Source: Clostridium fungisolvens (GTDB taxonomy: Bacteria > Bacillota > Clostridia > Clostridiales > Clostridiaceae). From it: 64,000 nucleotides of DNA. Position 1 is the first letter of the stretch, and each line of letters begins with the position of its first letter. Both the position numbers and the translations under genes were made by a program. A model generated the notes under the pieces. That model ran no database searches. It worked only from the letters and a program-made list of their open reading frames with translations, and had not been told where the DNA came from. The stretch spans positions 3,038,001-3,102,000 of the forward strand of contig NZ_BLZR01000001.1 in the NCBI RefSeq assembly GCF_014193895.1. The letters run 5' to 3'. Positions 24,884 to 34,538 of this stretch are shown here, piece by piece.

Positions 24884-26050
24884 TTAAACCCTTGATTTCT
24901 CCATATGCTCATTGTACCATTTTGAGAATATTATCTTTAATGAAGCAGCCACTGGAACAGCTATAAGCATACCTATAAGTCCTCCAACATTTCCACCGAT
25001 TAAAATTGCTAGCATCGTAAATACTGGATGAAGCCCAACACTATCACCTACTATTTTAGGTGCAAGGAAATTGTTATCCACTTGCTGAACTGCAAGCATT
25101 CCTACTATCGCCCATAAAGCAGTAATAGGTTCTCCACTTAGTAATGCCATAACAACTGCCAGTACAGTACCTACTAAAGGCCCAACATATGGAATCATAT
25201 TGCATATACCGGCTATAATACCAATGACAAATGCATAATCTATTCCTATAAAATAAAGCACAATTGCAGACAAAATTCCTACCATAGAAGCTTCTAGAAG
25301 TTGTCCTCTTATGTAATTATTAAAAGTATCATCTAAGATAGCAAATATCTCTCTTAGCTTATGTCCTGCTTTACTTCTTCCAAACAAAAGATTGAATATT
25401 TTGTTCCATATATCAATAAAGTACTCTGAATCTTTAACCAAATAAATGCTTAATATAAGCGCAATGAAGAAGGTTGCTATATTGCCCCCCATTGATACCA
25501 CAAAGTTTGCAAAACCACCTATACTTGCTGTTACATAGGTCTGTACATAACTTACTACTTGTGCAATCTTTTCATTTAAATCAGTTGGGATTGAAATATT
25601 CAAACTTTGAAGCTTCTCACTAATATAGTTTACAGATAACTTTGTATTGTTCAAGTATTCATTTAGATATGCTGTCATATTTGCTATAGTTGTGTTGTTT
25701 GAAAGCTTTCCACCAACCATTATATATATCCCTATAATAATTGATAAAAATACCCCTATCATAAGAGCATAAACTACAACTATTCCTACAGTTCTTCTAG
25801 TAGATGCTTTCTTAAGGATCTTTCTTTTTTCTAGAAATTTTTCTATAGCGTTAACCCCAGGTTTTAATAAATATGCAATCACCAAGGCTATTAAAAGAGG
25901 CTTGACTAGCCCATAAGCTGTTCTTAATCCACTAGATACTAAATTATATATATTTGCAATATTATTTAAGATTGATATTCCAATATATATAATCATAACA
26001 GTTCCAACTGCATATAAAGAATATTGTAATAACTTTTTATCTAATTTCAT
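24884..26050 (-). CDS. AI-2E family (YtvI/PerM-like) membrane protein
   Basis: The 388-aa protein has eight predicted membrane helices and the family pattern: LKPGVNAIEKFLEKRK after the second helix, an extracytoplasmic helical region (about 125-175), and the GLIGMLIAVPVAASLKII end. The loop EPITALWAIVGMLAVQQVDNN is also typical. Members export small molecules or act as Na+/H+ antiporters. The specific substrate is unknown. The start is probably the ATG at 26050 rather than the GTG six bases upstream. Confidence 0.87.
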   Translation of the reverse strand: MKLDKKLLQYSLYAVGTVMIIYIGISILNNIANIYNLVSSGLRTAYGLVKPLLIALVIAYLLKPGVNAIEKFLEKRKILKKASTRRTVGIVVVYALMIGVFLSIIIGIYIMVGGKLSNNTTIANMTAYLNEYLNNTKLSVNYISEKLQSLNISIPTDLNEKIAQVVSYVQTYVTASIGGFANFVVSMGGNIATFFIALILSIYLVKDSEYFIDIWNKIFNLLFGRSKAGHKLREIFAILDDTFNNYIRGQLLEASMVGILSAIVLYFIGIDYAFVIGIIAGICNMIPYVGPLVGTVLAVVMALLSGEPITALWAIVGMLAVQQVDNNFLAPKIVGDSVGLHPVFTMLAILIGGNVGGLIGMLIAVPVAASLKIIFSKWYNEHMEKSRV

Positions 26051-26101
26051 TGGCACTTTACCTTTCTAATCTATAGTTTATATTATAATAAGCACATATC
26101 A

Positions 26102-26821
26102 CTAAGGTCTATTCTTGTTAATCATCTTCTTAAACTCTTCAACAGATTGATTTATTACTAACTTCTCTGGAAAACTTACTTCCCTAAGCACTTCAAGTGT
26201 AAGATTTAGCTCACCTACGTGTTCATCAAAATGAGCATCACTTCCAAGTATTATTGGTGCTTCATACTTTTTACAAAGATTAAGCATATAAATACTATTC
26301 TCTCTTGCATTTTTCCTTTGATTTACCGGGTTTATTGAATTATTATTAAGTTCTAGTAAGGTGTTGTACTGTTTTGCACCTTGTACGATAACCTCGTAGT
26401 TAAGCGGGCAATCACCGTCATCTGGGTGACTTATAATATCTATCTTAGGATGCTTAATTGCTCCTAGCACAGCACTGGTATTTTGTTCTATAGTTCCATA
26501 CTCGTAACAAAACTTATGAATACCAGCAATTCTAACATCTAATTTGTCAATATATCTCTCTTCTAAGCTTAAAGTCCCATTATAGTCTAAAATGTTTATC
26601 TCTGAGCCAAGCATTAGTTCCACTCCATACATTTCCCTTGGAACCACTCTTAGATTTCCAAAATAAATTTGTGCACAAGTTCCTGGTATCCCAGGTGCAT
26701 GCTCTGTAATTCCCAAAAGCTTTAGTCCTTTTTCAGAAGCAGCTTTAGCCATCTCTCTAATAGTGCTGTACGCATGGCCACTTGCAATTGTATGTGTGTG
26801 AACGTCCAATTCTATATTCAT
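26102..26821 (-). CDS. PHP-domain phosphatase (YcdX-like)
   Basis: The 239-aa protein has the PHP metal-binding motifs of YcdX-type hydrolases: DVHTHTIASGHAYST at the N-terminus, GITEHAP, ISHPDDGDCP and GSDAHFDEHVGE. These supply the His, Asp and Glu ligands for a trinuclear metal site. It is expected to be a cytosolic phosphatase with an unknown small substrate. It lies 51 bp upstream of the AI-2E gene on the same strand, and the two may be co-transcribed. Confidence 0.88.
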   Translation of the reverse strand: MNIELDVHTHTIASGHAYSTIREMAKAASEKGLKLLGITEHAPGIPGTCAQIYFGNLRVVPREMYGVELMLGSEINILDYNGTLSLEERYIDKLDVRIAGIHKFCYEYGTIEQNTSAVLGAIKHPKIDIISHPDDGDCPLNYEVIVQGAKQYNTLLELNNNSINPVNQRKNARENSIYMLNLCKKYEAPIILGSDAHFDEHVGELNLTLEVLREVSFPEKLVINQSVEEFKKMINKNRP

Positions 26822-26976
26822 ATGAAAACTCCTTGTCCTAAGTCTTTCATATCATTATAGCACATTTTTATTCTCATTTTAACACTTGCTTTCTTTACAA
26901 GATCAGAGGCAAAATCATTATTAATGAAGAATTTCTATCATATTGTTACTTCTTTTAACATAAACTACATTTAATA

Positions 26977-27270
26977 TTATTTCTTATCCGAATCTTTCTT
27001 TCTAAATAAAGATAATCCTCCAAACCCACTAATTATAGCTGTATAAAACCCTAAATCATACCACCAGCCTGTGTTATTGATCTCATAAACTCTAATTTTA
27101 TTATTAAAGAGTTCACCTACAAGAGAAATAGGTGCAATCCACCCATGCCAGATTCCAGAGAAAAATCCAGCTGGATTTGATGCAGAGCGACTTCCATCAC
27201 CTGGTACACAACTTACTAAAAAAGCGGCAGTGGTAATAAGGAGAATTGTGATTATTAATTTCTTTTTCAT
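26977..27270 (-). CDS. Small lipoprotein with C-terminal membrane helix
   Basis: The 97-aa product begins MKKKLIITILLITTAAF and has a lipobox LVSC (Cys at residue 17), so it should be lipidated and outside the membrane. A GWW-containing segment and a second hydrophobic helix near residues 70-85 precede a basic tail (RKKDSDKK). The ATG at 27270 follows AAGGAG; an upstream in-frame ATG has no RBS. The family is not recognised. Confidence 0.7.
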   Translation of the reverse strand: MKKKLIITILLITTAAFLVSCVPGDGSRSASNPAGFFSGIWHGWIAPISLVGELFNNKIRVYEINNTGWWYDLGFYTAIISGFGGLSLFRKKDSDKK

Positions 27271-27425
27271 ATAAATTTTACTCCTTTCTTTAAAATAAAT
27301 TTCAGTAACAAATTCTATAATTAATATGTTCATAAAGCTCTTTCTATGCTGTGTATAACGTGAATTTAACTCACTTTGTCAAATTATAATCACCTAAATA
27401 TTCCATTCAAGTTCAGTGCAAACTT

Positions 27426-27432
27426 TGTCGAA
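27426..27432 (+). promoter_or_regulatory. Possible Spo0A box before the chemoreceptor gene
   Basis: TTTGTCGAAAAA contains the 0A-box core TGTCGAA. It lies 43 bp upstream of the start codon. A single site may be chance. Confidence 0.35.
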
Positions 27433-27474
27433 AAACTAATATAACTAATGATAAAATTTTTAAGGAGTGTTGTT

Positions 27475-29193
27475 ATGAAATTCAATAAAATTAAGCTTTC
27501 GAACAAACTAATAATTGGTTTCTCTTTAATGATATTGCTAGTAATGTTTTCCTCTGCAATAGCCATATTTAGATTGAATGCCATAAATCAAAGTGTTTCT
27601 AGATTAGTTAATATCGAAAACAAAAAGGTTAGTCTAGCTTATCAAATGAGAAGTAGTATTAACAAGATAGCAATTAGTTTTAGAAACTTATCAATAAGTA
27701 GTAACTCTAATTATATAGCAGATCAACAAAAAATTATTAATGATAACAAAAAGCTATTCGAGGACAGCAATAAGGAATTAGGTTCACTCATCGTTACAAA
27801 TGAAGGCAAAGAAGTATATCAGACACTTCAAACTAATGCAACCGCGGCCTTCTCTGCTTTTGATAAAGCTATGACTACAGCTTCACAAACTACCCTTACT
27901 AATGCACAATTAGAATCTATAATTAATGAAATAGATAAACCTCAAGCTACTTTACTTAAAAGTATAGAGGATCTTATAAGTTTACAAAATACTTCTATGC
28001 AGATTGAAGCTGAAAAAGGCAGTTCTACAACAGCAGCAGCATCTTCGCAGATGATTATGATACTTGTTGCAAGTATAGTGCTTGGTATACTTTTAACTTA
28101 TGTTATTAGAAAAAGTATTGTAAAACAAGTTAAAGAAGTTATGAATGGATCAACAAAGCTTGCGGAAGGTAATTTTAATCTTCAGATGGAAGTTGCAGCT
28201 AAAGATGAAATCGGAAACACTGTTATAGCATTAAATGATGCAGTGGATAAACTAAACATAAGCATGCTTTCTATAAAAGATGAAAGTGAAAATATCCTTC
28301 AAAGCAGCGAAGTAACAAATACTTTATTTACAGAAGTAAGCTCACAAATCGAGCAAATATCAGCTGCAACTGAGGAGATTTCAGCCGGTATGGAAGAATC
28401 ATCAGCAGCAGTTCAAGAAGTATCTTCGATGACTTCTAATGTAAGAGATGACATAAATACTACTGCTATAAAAGCTCAACAAGGTTTAGATATAGCATTA
28501 AATATTCAACAGAAAGCTACTGCTATAAATAAAGAATCCATTAGCTCTAGACAAAATGCAGAAAGAATATACAATGAAACAAAGATGAATCTTGAGAAAG
28601 CACTTGCTGAAGTAGCTGTGGTAAATGAAATATCAGAAGTAGCAAATAGTATCGATGCAATAGCTAGCCAAACTAATCTATTAGCTTTAAATGCCGCAAT
28701 AGAATCTGCAAGAGCTGGAGAAGCCGGTAAAGGATTTGCAGTGGTTGCAGATGAAGTAAGAAGACTTGCTGAGCAATCTTCTCTTGCAGTTTCTGAAATA
28801 CAAACAAAGATTAACGCTGTACTTAACTCAGTTGGCAAACTAGCAGGTTCATCTCAAGATGTATTGATGTTTATAGAAAAAGATGTTTTAAAAGATTATG
28901 AAAAATTAATCAAGATCAGCGACGAGTATAAAAAAGATGGGGATACCTTTAAAGAATTAATTGGAAACTTTGCAGAAGTTTCAAAAAACATTTCAAGTAC
29001 AGTAGACCAAATCACAAAGAGCATGGATGATGTTGCAATATCTGTAACTGAAGTAGCCAAATCCTCAACTAACATAGCTTCAAGCATAGTTGAAGTTAGT
29101 GGCAAAAATGATTCAATCTTAGCTTCTTCAGATAGTAATGCTAACAGTGCATTGAAACTTGGCAAGCTTATACAGCAATTCACATTAAAATAA
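27475..29193 (+). CDS. Methyl-accepting chemotaxis protein
   Basis: The 572-aa receptor has a first membrane helix (residues 12-33), a four-helix-bundle extracytoplasmic sensor (35-185), a second membrane helix (190-210), a HAMP domain (212-265) and a cytoplasmic signalling rod. The hairpin tip EVANSIDAIASQTNLLALNA is followed by IESARAGEAGKGFAVVADEVR, which binds CheA and CheW. No CheR-binding pentapeptide is present. The ATG at 27475 follows AAGGAG. The ligand is unknown; nearby carbohydrate genes make a sugar signal possible but unproven. Confidence 0.93.
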   Translation: MKFNKIKLSNKLIIGFSLMILLVMFSSAIAIFRLNAINQSVSRLVNIENKKVSLAYQMRSSINKIAISFRNLSISSNSNYIADQQKIINDNKKLFEDSNKELGSLIVTNEGKEVYQTLQTNATAAFSAFDKAMTTASQTTLTNAQLESIINEIDKPQATLLKSIEDLISLQNTSMQIEAEKGSSTTAAASSQMIMILVASIVLGILLTYVIRKSIVKQVKEVMNGSTKLAEGNFNLQMEVAAKDEIGNTVIALNDAVDKLNISMLSIKDESENILQSSEVTNTLFTEVSSQIEQISAATEEISAGMEESSAAVQEVSSMTSNVRDDINTTAIKAQQGLDIALNIQQKATAINKESISSRQNAERIYNETKMNLEKALAEVAVVNEISEVANSIDAIASQTNLLALNAAIESARAGEAGKGFAVVADEVRRLAEQSSLAVSEIQTKINAVLNSVGKLAGSSQDVLMFIEKDVLKDYEKLIKISDEYKKDGDTFKELIGNFAEVSKNISSTVDQITKSMDDVAISVTEVAKSSTNIASSIVEVSGKNDSILASSDSNANSALKLGKLIQQFTLK

Positions 29194-29258
29194 TCCTTAC
29201 ATATTTTAGTTATGAAGTCTTACTGTTTAAAGGCACAACTATAAATCTAATACTATTT

Positions 29259-29293
29259 TAAAAACTCTGCTTTGTTTTGAGCAGAGTTTTTAT
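29259..29293 (+). terminator. Terminator of the chemoreceptor gene
   Basis: AAAAACTCTGCT and AGCAGAGTTTTT form a perfect 12-bp stem with a T tail. Confidence 0.9.
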
Positions 29294-29419
29294 ATACCTT
29301 TAACTTTATGACTGAGTTTTATTTGTAATTTGACATCAATATAATTACTTTTTCACCATCAACTTAACGAATATATGGATTTTTAAGAGAATATATTTTA
29401 ATGTTAAGGTGGTGAAAAA

Positions 29420-30625
29420 ATGGTCAATAAGTCTGTATATAGCTCAGATTTTCAAAACCCTGAGTGGTTAAAAAATCATATTTTTAAAATACTCGAATTC
29501 TATTATCCAAAGTGCATGGACTATGAAAATGGGGGCTATTTTAGTTACTTTCTTGATGACGGAGCTGTTGGGGACTTTGAAACAAAACATATTTTAGGAA
29601 CTGCAAAATTTATTTATATGTTTAGCATTGGTGCATTATTGGATAGGGATGCTTTGTGGTGCATCGAGGCGGCAGAGCATGGATTGAAATTCTTACAAGA
29701 ATTCCACCTAGATAAAAATAATGGTGGATACTACTGGACACTAAAAAAGCAACAAGTGTCAGATTCCACTAAATATACTACTGGTCATGCCTTCGTTTTA
29801 CTTGCCGCATCTAAGGCTTATGAGGCAGGAATACAGTCCGCTAGAGATATAATTGAGTATGTTTATGAACTCCTTGAGAAACATTTTTGGGAACCTCATC
29901 ATGAACTATATGTAAATGAAATAAATAGAGATTTTACTATTACATCTCCATATCGTAGCCAAGAAGCAAATATGCATATGTGTGAAGCTATGATAGCCGC
30001 TTATGAAGCAACTTCTGATAAAAAATTCCTAAGGAAAAGTTATGAATTATCCAAATCTGTTACAGTAAAGCTGACCTCTAAATCTGGTGGTATGATTTGG
30101 GATCATTACGATGAAAATTGGCAAGTTGATTGGAACTATGGCAAAGAGTCCGAAGAAGACATTAGTTCTGCAGCTTTTATACCTGGATTTTCTATTCAGT
30201 GGAGTAAATTACTTTTAATGCTTAAGAGAAACTTCTCTCAAGATTGGATGGCAATAAAAGCTGAATATCTTTATAATACTACAATGTCAAAAGCAGTAGA
30301 CAACGAATATGGTGGCATATTCTACTCCATATCTCAAAAGGGGGCTCCAATTGATACCGACAAATACTTTTGGGTAATGGCAGAGACCCTTGGTGCTTCC
30401 GCCCTTTTAGCTTCCGATAGCAAAGAAGCTTATTACTGGAATGTGTACACTTATATATCAGCTTACTGTGAGACATTTTTTATTGATAACGAACACGGCG
30501 GTTGGCACCAAATACTAAACAGAACTAACACTAAATATAATAATTTTAAAACAGCTATACCCAAAGTAGATTATCATCCTGTTGCAAATTGTTATGAGGT
30601 TATTAAAACTCTTATGTCAAATTAA
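29420..30625 (+). CDS. AGE family epimerase/isomerase
   Basis: The 401-aa protein has the (alpha/alpha)6-barrel pattern of N-acylglucosamine 2-epimerases: GGYFSYFLDDG, NGGYYWTL, YRSQEANMHMCEAM, GGIFYSI and EHGGWHQILN near the end. Catalytic His residues are expected in the QEANMHMCEA helix (RxxNxxMH-like) and in the late barrel. Members isomerise mannose/fructose, cellobiose or N-acyl sugars. The monomer length is typical. It stands alone with RBS AAGGTGG and a terminator. Confidence 0.87.
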   Translation: MVNKSVYSSDFQNPEWLKNHIFKILEFYYPKCMDYENGGYFSYFLDDGAVGDFETKHILGTAKFIYMFSIGALLDRDALWCIEAAEHGLKFLQEFHLDKNNGGYYWTLKKQQVSDSTKYTTGHAFVLLAASKAYEAGIQSARDIIEYVYELLEKHFWEPHHELYVNEINRDFTITSPYRSQEANMHMCEAMIAAYEATSDKKFLRKSYELSKSVTVKLTSKSGGMIWDHYDENWQVDWNYGKESEEDISSAAFIPGFSIQWSKLLLMLKRNFSQDWMAIKAEYLYNTTMSKAVDNEYGGIFYSISQKGAPIDTDKYFWVMAETLGASALLASDSKEAYYWNVYTYISAYCETFFIDNEHGGWHQILNRTNTKYNNFKTAIPKVDYHPVANCYEVIKTLMSN

Positions 30626-30765
30626 CTAATAAGTTTTCTTTTTATCATTATGAATTTTATGACTTATGAATTTTTATTTACTACAATTGTATACTATAAA
30701 AGATAAGCTTTTTAACTTTGCTTAGTAAAGGTTTATCCTTAACACTAGAGGCTTATACAGTAAAA

Positions 30766-30810
30766 AATAACTGCTAGTGATGGTTCGCCCAACTAGCAGT
30801 TACTTTTGTT
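30766..30810 (+). terminator. Terminator of the AGE epimerase gene
   Basis: TAACTGCTAGT and ACTAGCAGTTA pair perfectly around a 13-nt loop, followed by CTTTTGTT. The rest of 30626-30986 has no gene. Confidence 0.75.
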
Positions 30811-30986
30811 AACCGAGTATTTAACCCTTTGTGTATAGGATAATCGAAACTTGATATTTTCATACTTTTCTAAGAATTCCTTGAATTTTTCGACCCATTT
30901 TACTTTCAACAAACACTCCATGCCAATGAGGCATAATCCCTTTTATCACCTATACCAATCCTTTTCCTCGGCATCCATTTATCTAT

Positions 30987-31331
30987 TCATACTTTGCTTT
31001 TACCATAGAACCATCTTCCAAATAAATATCCTAGTCCCCACAGTGGTAAATAAATTACACAATAAAATAATGCTGATGAATTTAGACAGATTAATGATAA
31101 AAATGTGAATACCGCTGCCGAAATGCCTAATGATAAAAACACATTTAATTTCATTTTGCCTATAATAACTCCTTGTATTGCAAACAAAATAGGGAATATA
31201 AGCAAAAGTGCTAATATTAAAAGACCCATTTTATCATACTCTTTCATTCTATCATTTGAAAAAGAAAATACAGTTATTAACATCATAATAATTGATGGAA
31301 ATAAGATTGCTATCGCATTTTTAGTTTTCAT
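30987..31331 (-). CDS. Small four-helix membrane protein
   Basis: The 114-aa protein has hydrophobic segments near residues 8-24, 36-57, 62-82 and 86-106 and a basic C-terminus. The start follows GGGAGGAG. No family is recognised. It lies downstream of the Xre-type regulator gene on the same strand with a 272-bp gap, and may be its target or partner. Confidence 0.65.
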   Translation of the reverse strand: MKTKNAIAILFPSIIMMLITVFSFSNDRMKEYDKMGLLILALLLIFPILFAIQGVIIGKMKLNVFLSLGISAAVFTFLSLICLNSSALFYCVIYLPLWGLGYLFGRWFYGKSKV

Positions 31332-31491
31332 GATCTCCTCCCTGATTACCTTAAATTTATACTTATATATTGGTGTATACTTCTATATTCCACTGTTCTA
31401 CTCTGCAAAATTTAGTGGCTATTTTATTAACTGTTAATGGAAACTATAGATAATCCAGTTCTACCTAATAAAACTAAACGCTCCTTCCTTT

Positions 31492-31593
31492 TACTAATAA
31501 TAGTAATAAAATTATCAACATTATGTTTTATTTGGAACTGGTATATATATCACTTTGCTAGATACTTTTTGAAACTGATGTATCTATATACAG
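31492..31593. repeat. Family D interspersed repeat, copy 1
   Basis: Shares TAATAAA(A/G)TTATCAAC, TATGTTTTATT, GGAACTG and TATCTATATAC with 63102-63167. The copy here has about 37 extra bases between two GGAACTG/GAAACTG boxes, as expected from a duplication or a deletion between direct repeats. Confidence 0.55.
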
Positions 31594-31603
31594 CCTTACA
31601 TCT

Positions 31604-32053
31604 CTATTCTGTTAGTTCTTTAAATCTTTTGTCTATATATTCTATCTCGAAAGAGTAACAAATCCTTCTATTATCACTATCTAGAATTCTATAATGGTTG
31701 GAAATTATATTCTGTTGTAAGGTAAATCCTTTTTCACTTTTTATATTATTCCACCACACCTTTCCTCCAAGAGTTGGAGCATATTTTCTCTGTTCATTTG
31801 CAAAAGACAAAGATATAATAATTTCATCAATATCTCCTCCAAAAGTTAATTCAAGTATTTCACTATCTTTAAAAATAACACATGCTGCTATGGCTACCGA
31901 CCAGCCTAAACTTGCCCTTTCCTTTTCAACCTGTACCAGTGTCTTTTTAGATATTCCGAGTATTTCAGCCATCTTATCTTGGGTATATCCTTTTTCAGTC
32001 CTTATAAGCTTTAGTTTTTCATCAACTTTTTTTATAAACTCTTCTCTTGTCAT
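31604..32053 (-). CDS. Xre-family HTH protein with C-terminal extension
   Basis: The 149-aa protein has an HTH_3 domain at residues 15-60 (IRTEKGYTQDKMAEILGISKKTLVQVEKERASLGWS) and a C-terminal extension with GGKVWWNNI and a beta-rich end. This is the layout of Xre-type regulators in low-GC Firmicutes that control small membrane proteins. The ATG at 32053 lies 5 nt after AAAGGTGA; a GTG nine bases upstream overlaps that site. DNA target unknown. Confidence 0.8.
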   Translation of the reverse strand: MTREEFIKKVDEKLKLIRTEKGYTQDKMAEILGISKKTLVQVEKERASLGWSVAIAACVIFKDSEILELTFGGDIDEIIISLSFANEQRKYAPTLGGKVWWNNIKSEKGFTLQQNIISNHYRILDSDNRRICYSFEIEYIDKRFKELTE

Positions 32054-32096
32054 TTCGCTCACCTTTCACTTTTAAACACCTTTAATTTAGTTTTTA

Positions 32097-32160
32097 ATGT
32101 ATCTGCCTTTTCTGAAACTATATGAAGGATCTCTACCAGGCCGATAAGTTTAACTTTTTA
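32097..32160. repeat. Family C interspersed repeat
   Basis: Contains ATCTGCCTTTTC followed by a TATATGAAGGATCT segment and CAGGCCGATAAGTT. This matches the pattern also seen at about 17010-17075 and 50985-51055. Confidence 0.5.
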
Positions 32161-32332
32161 GTGCATTACTTAAAAAATTATCATAATCACTTAAAATCCG
32201 TGGATTTACCTATAACTAATTTTTCTGTACTATGAAAACAGTTTAGTTTTCCTCTCTATGTGCCATTATTTAAGAAATATATTTTTAAAATGCACTTGCT
32301 GATTTCTTAATTAATCGAAAGTATCATCTAAC

Positions 32333-32761
32333 TTAACCTCTTCTAAACATACTGCCATAAAAATATATAATAGAACTTAAAGCAAATAATATAAAGCTTA
32401 CTTTTAGGGTATTCTCTAAAATTATTGGAGAATAATTAGTTTTATCTACATTTGTTTGTGGCTCTATATCACTAAGAACATTTGAAACAACATTTTTTTC
32501 CGTTGCTGCTATAGTGAATTTGTTATTATTTTCTTCATCATATACATCCGCAAAATAGTACCCTCCATATACAAAATTTTTGTTAATCGACTTAATCTCA
32601 AATTTTTTTATATGTAGGGAATCTGTCATATAACTTGTTATTTGTCTACTGGCCAAATATTTACTTACAGGATTTCCGTAGAGTCCATCTACAATATTCA
32701 TCAAAAATAAAAGTATAGTTAAAATCAAAAAAATTATACTAGACCTTTTCAAACACCTCAC
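32333..32761 (-). CDS. Small membrane-anchored protein (YfjL-like)
   Basis: The 142-aa protein has an N-terminal membrane helix (residues 9-26), an extracytoplasmic region with KYLASRQITSYM and a YYFADVYDEENN strand, and a second helix near 116-134. The middle part resembles YfjL-like Firmicute proteins, though I cannot confirm this. It appears to start at GTG (32761) behind AAAGGATG. Function unknown. Confidence 0.6.
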   Translation of the reverse strand: MRCLKRSSIIFLILTILLFLMNIVDGLYGNPVSKYLASRQITSYMTDSLHIKKFEIKSINKNFVYGGYYFADVYDEENNNKFTIAATEKNVVSNVLSDIEPQTNVDKTNYSPIILENTLKVSFILFALSSIIYFYGSMFRRG

Positions 32762-32814
32762 TCTTGCCTCATCCTTTCAAACAATCATTACGTAAGATAT
32801 AAAAAACATAAAGC

Positions 32815-32858
32815 ACAAAACTCACCTTTAGTGTAATTTTACACTAAAGGTGAGTTTT
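32815..32858. terminator. Strong bidirectional hairpin after the GH1 gene
   Basis: AAAACTCACCTTTAGTGTAA and its complement form a perfect 20-bp stem with short T runs on both sides. It ends the GH1 gene on the minus strand. Confidence 0.85.
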
Positions 32859-32881
32859 GTTCAATATTTTTATCCCATTAA

Positions 32882-34258
32882 TTACAATATTTCCCCATTT
32901 GATTCAGTCACTTTCTTAAACCAATCGAAACTCTTCTTCTTATATCTCTTTAGATCTCTTAATTCAGTTTCATCACGATTTACAAAGATAAATCCATATC
33001 TCTTCTTCATTTCACCATGTGAACTTAGAATATCTGTGCATCCCCAAGTTAAGTAGCCGATTACCTCTACGCCTTCTTCCATTGCAAGCTTCATTTCTTT
33101 TATATGATCTCTCAAATATTCAATTCTGTAATCATCTTCTACAGTATTATTTTCATTCAATTCTTCTCTAACACCAATTCCATTTTCAGTAACGAAAATA
33201 GGCATTCTATATCTAGCATACACCTCTTTTAATGCTATTCTGAAACCGATTGGATCTATTGCCCATCCCCATTCATTTGCATCCAGATGAGGATTTCTTG
33301 TTATTCCTTTAAATAAAGCAGTGCTTCCTTCTTCATCTGAAACAGCCTTTACTACATCACTTCTATAATAGCTGAAAGTTAAATAGTCTACTGTATTTTC
33401 TTTTAATAATTCTTCATCACCAGCTTCAAACACCGGTTTTATGTTTCTCTTATTCCATAGACTTGTTATATATGTTGGGTATTCTCCATGGGCAAATACA
33501 TCAAAGTATAAGTCATTGAATAATTCCTTCACCTTTTGATTTGCTAAAGCATCCTCCGGCTTGCAAGTCATTGGATATGTTGTAGTATAAGCTACCATCC
33601 CACCCATTTTCGCATCAGGAATAATTTCATGTAACAACTTTGTAGCTTTAGCATGAGCAACAAATACATTATGAGTCACTTGAAAAGCTAATTCTTCCCT
33701 ATTAGCACCTTCAGGTGTAGTTACTCCCCAATATTCGTTCATAATAAGTACTAAATTTTGCTCATTGAAAGTTATCCAGTACTTAACCTTATCTTTATAT
33801 CTTTCAAATACAAGCTTTGCATAATCTGCAAATAGATCTACTACTTTTCTTGAAGCAAAACCATTATATTTTTCTGCTAAAGCATTTGGTACATCAAAAT
33901 GATAAAGGGTTATTACTGGCTCTATTCCATTTGCTAATAATTCATCAAACAAATCATCATAGAATTTTAATCCTTCTTCATTAACTTCGCCTTCACCATT
34001 TGGCATAACTCTTGCCCATGAAATACTTGTTCTATATGAATTAATTCCTAATTCCTTAAATAACTTTATATCCTCTTTATATCTATGATAAAAATCTACC
34101 GCTACTGTCCAATCAGAAAAACCTTCCGGAATCTCCCTCTTATCAACTATCGAAACTCCCTTTCCACCTTCATTATAAGCTCCTTCGCTTTGAAAAGAAG
34201 TTACTGCACTTCCCCATAAAAAACCTTCTGGAATTATACCCTTATTATTTTCTCCCAT
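32882..34258 (-). CDS. Family 1 glycosidase (probable 6-phospho-beta-glucosidase)
   Basis: The 458-aa protein is a full-length GH1 enzyme. It has the N-terminal FLWGSAVTSFQSEGA, the acid/base Glu in TFNEQN and the nucleophile Glu in VTENGIGV. The C-terminal loop SSHGEMKKRYGFIFVN has Lys and Tyr where 6-phospho-glycosidases bind phosphate, so phosphorylated beta-glucosides from a PTS are the likely substrate. No PTS gene is adjacent. RBS AAGGAG precedes the ATG. It is a single-gene unit with a strong terminator. Confidence 0.9.
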   Translation of the reverse strand: MGENNKGIIPEGFLWGSAVTSFQSEGAYNEGGKGVSIVDKREIPEGFSDWTVAVDFYHRYKEDIKLFKELGINSYRTSISWARVMPNGEGEVNEEGLKFYDDLFDELLANGIEPVITLYHFDVPNALAEKYNGFASRKVVDLFADYAKLVFERYKDKVKYWITFNEQNLVLIMNEYWGVTTPEGANREELAFQVTHNVFVAHAKATKLLHEIIPDAKMGGMVAYTTTYPMTCKPEDALANQKVKELFNDLYFDVFAHGEYPTYITSLWNKRNIKPVFEAGDEELLKENTVDYLTFSYYRSDVVKAVSDEEGSTALFKGITRNPHLDANEWGWAIDPIGFRIALKEVYARYRMPIFVTENGIGVREELNENNTVEDDYRIEYLRDHIKEMKLAMEEGVEVIGYLTWGCTDILSSHGEMKKRYGFIFVNRDETELRDLKRYKKKSFDWFKKVTESNGEIL

Positions 34259-34414
34259 AATTGTATTCTCCTTTTTATAATAATGTTGTAATCTTCAATT
34301 TAATTCTACCTCTCATTTTTATTCATTTGTGGTCTTGTCTATACAATAAATTTTAAATCCTCACATTTGAAACAACTAAATTTCGGAGTATTGCTCTTTT
34401 TCATATTAAAATAA

Positions 34415-34452
34415 GAAGTGGCATTAATACAGTGTTATATTAATGCCACTTC
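34415..34452 (-). terminator. Hairpin after the anti-sigma gene
   Basis: GAAGTGGCATTAATA and TATTAATGCCACTTC form a perfect 15-bp stem with an 8-nt loop. The T run is weak. A very similar GCATTAATAC arm occurs in the hairpin at 36575-36614. Confidence 0.65.
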
Positions 34453-34538
34453 ATTTATTAAATATTCTTATACTTCTTTTTTATTTCTTAAATCTAGCTA
34501 AGTTTTCATATTAATGAGGATATATCTTTAATATAAAA

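Noticed and set aside
24671..24895. A 74-codon plus-strand frame between CGTase and AI-2E genes
   Set aside because: It has no RBS, odd composition, and runs through the minus-strand terminator at 24773-24808.
30851..31108. Plus-strand frame of 85 codons
   Set aside because: It overlaps the better supported minus-strand membrane protein gene (RBS GGGAGGAG) and has no RBS.
31437..31658. Plus-strand frame of 73 codons
   Set aside because: It lies across the family D repeat and the end of the Xre gene, with no RBS.
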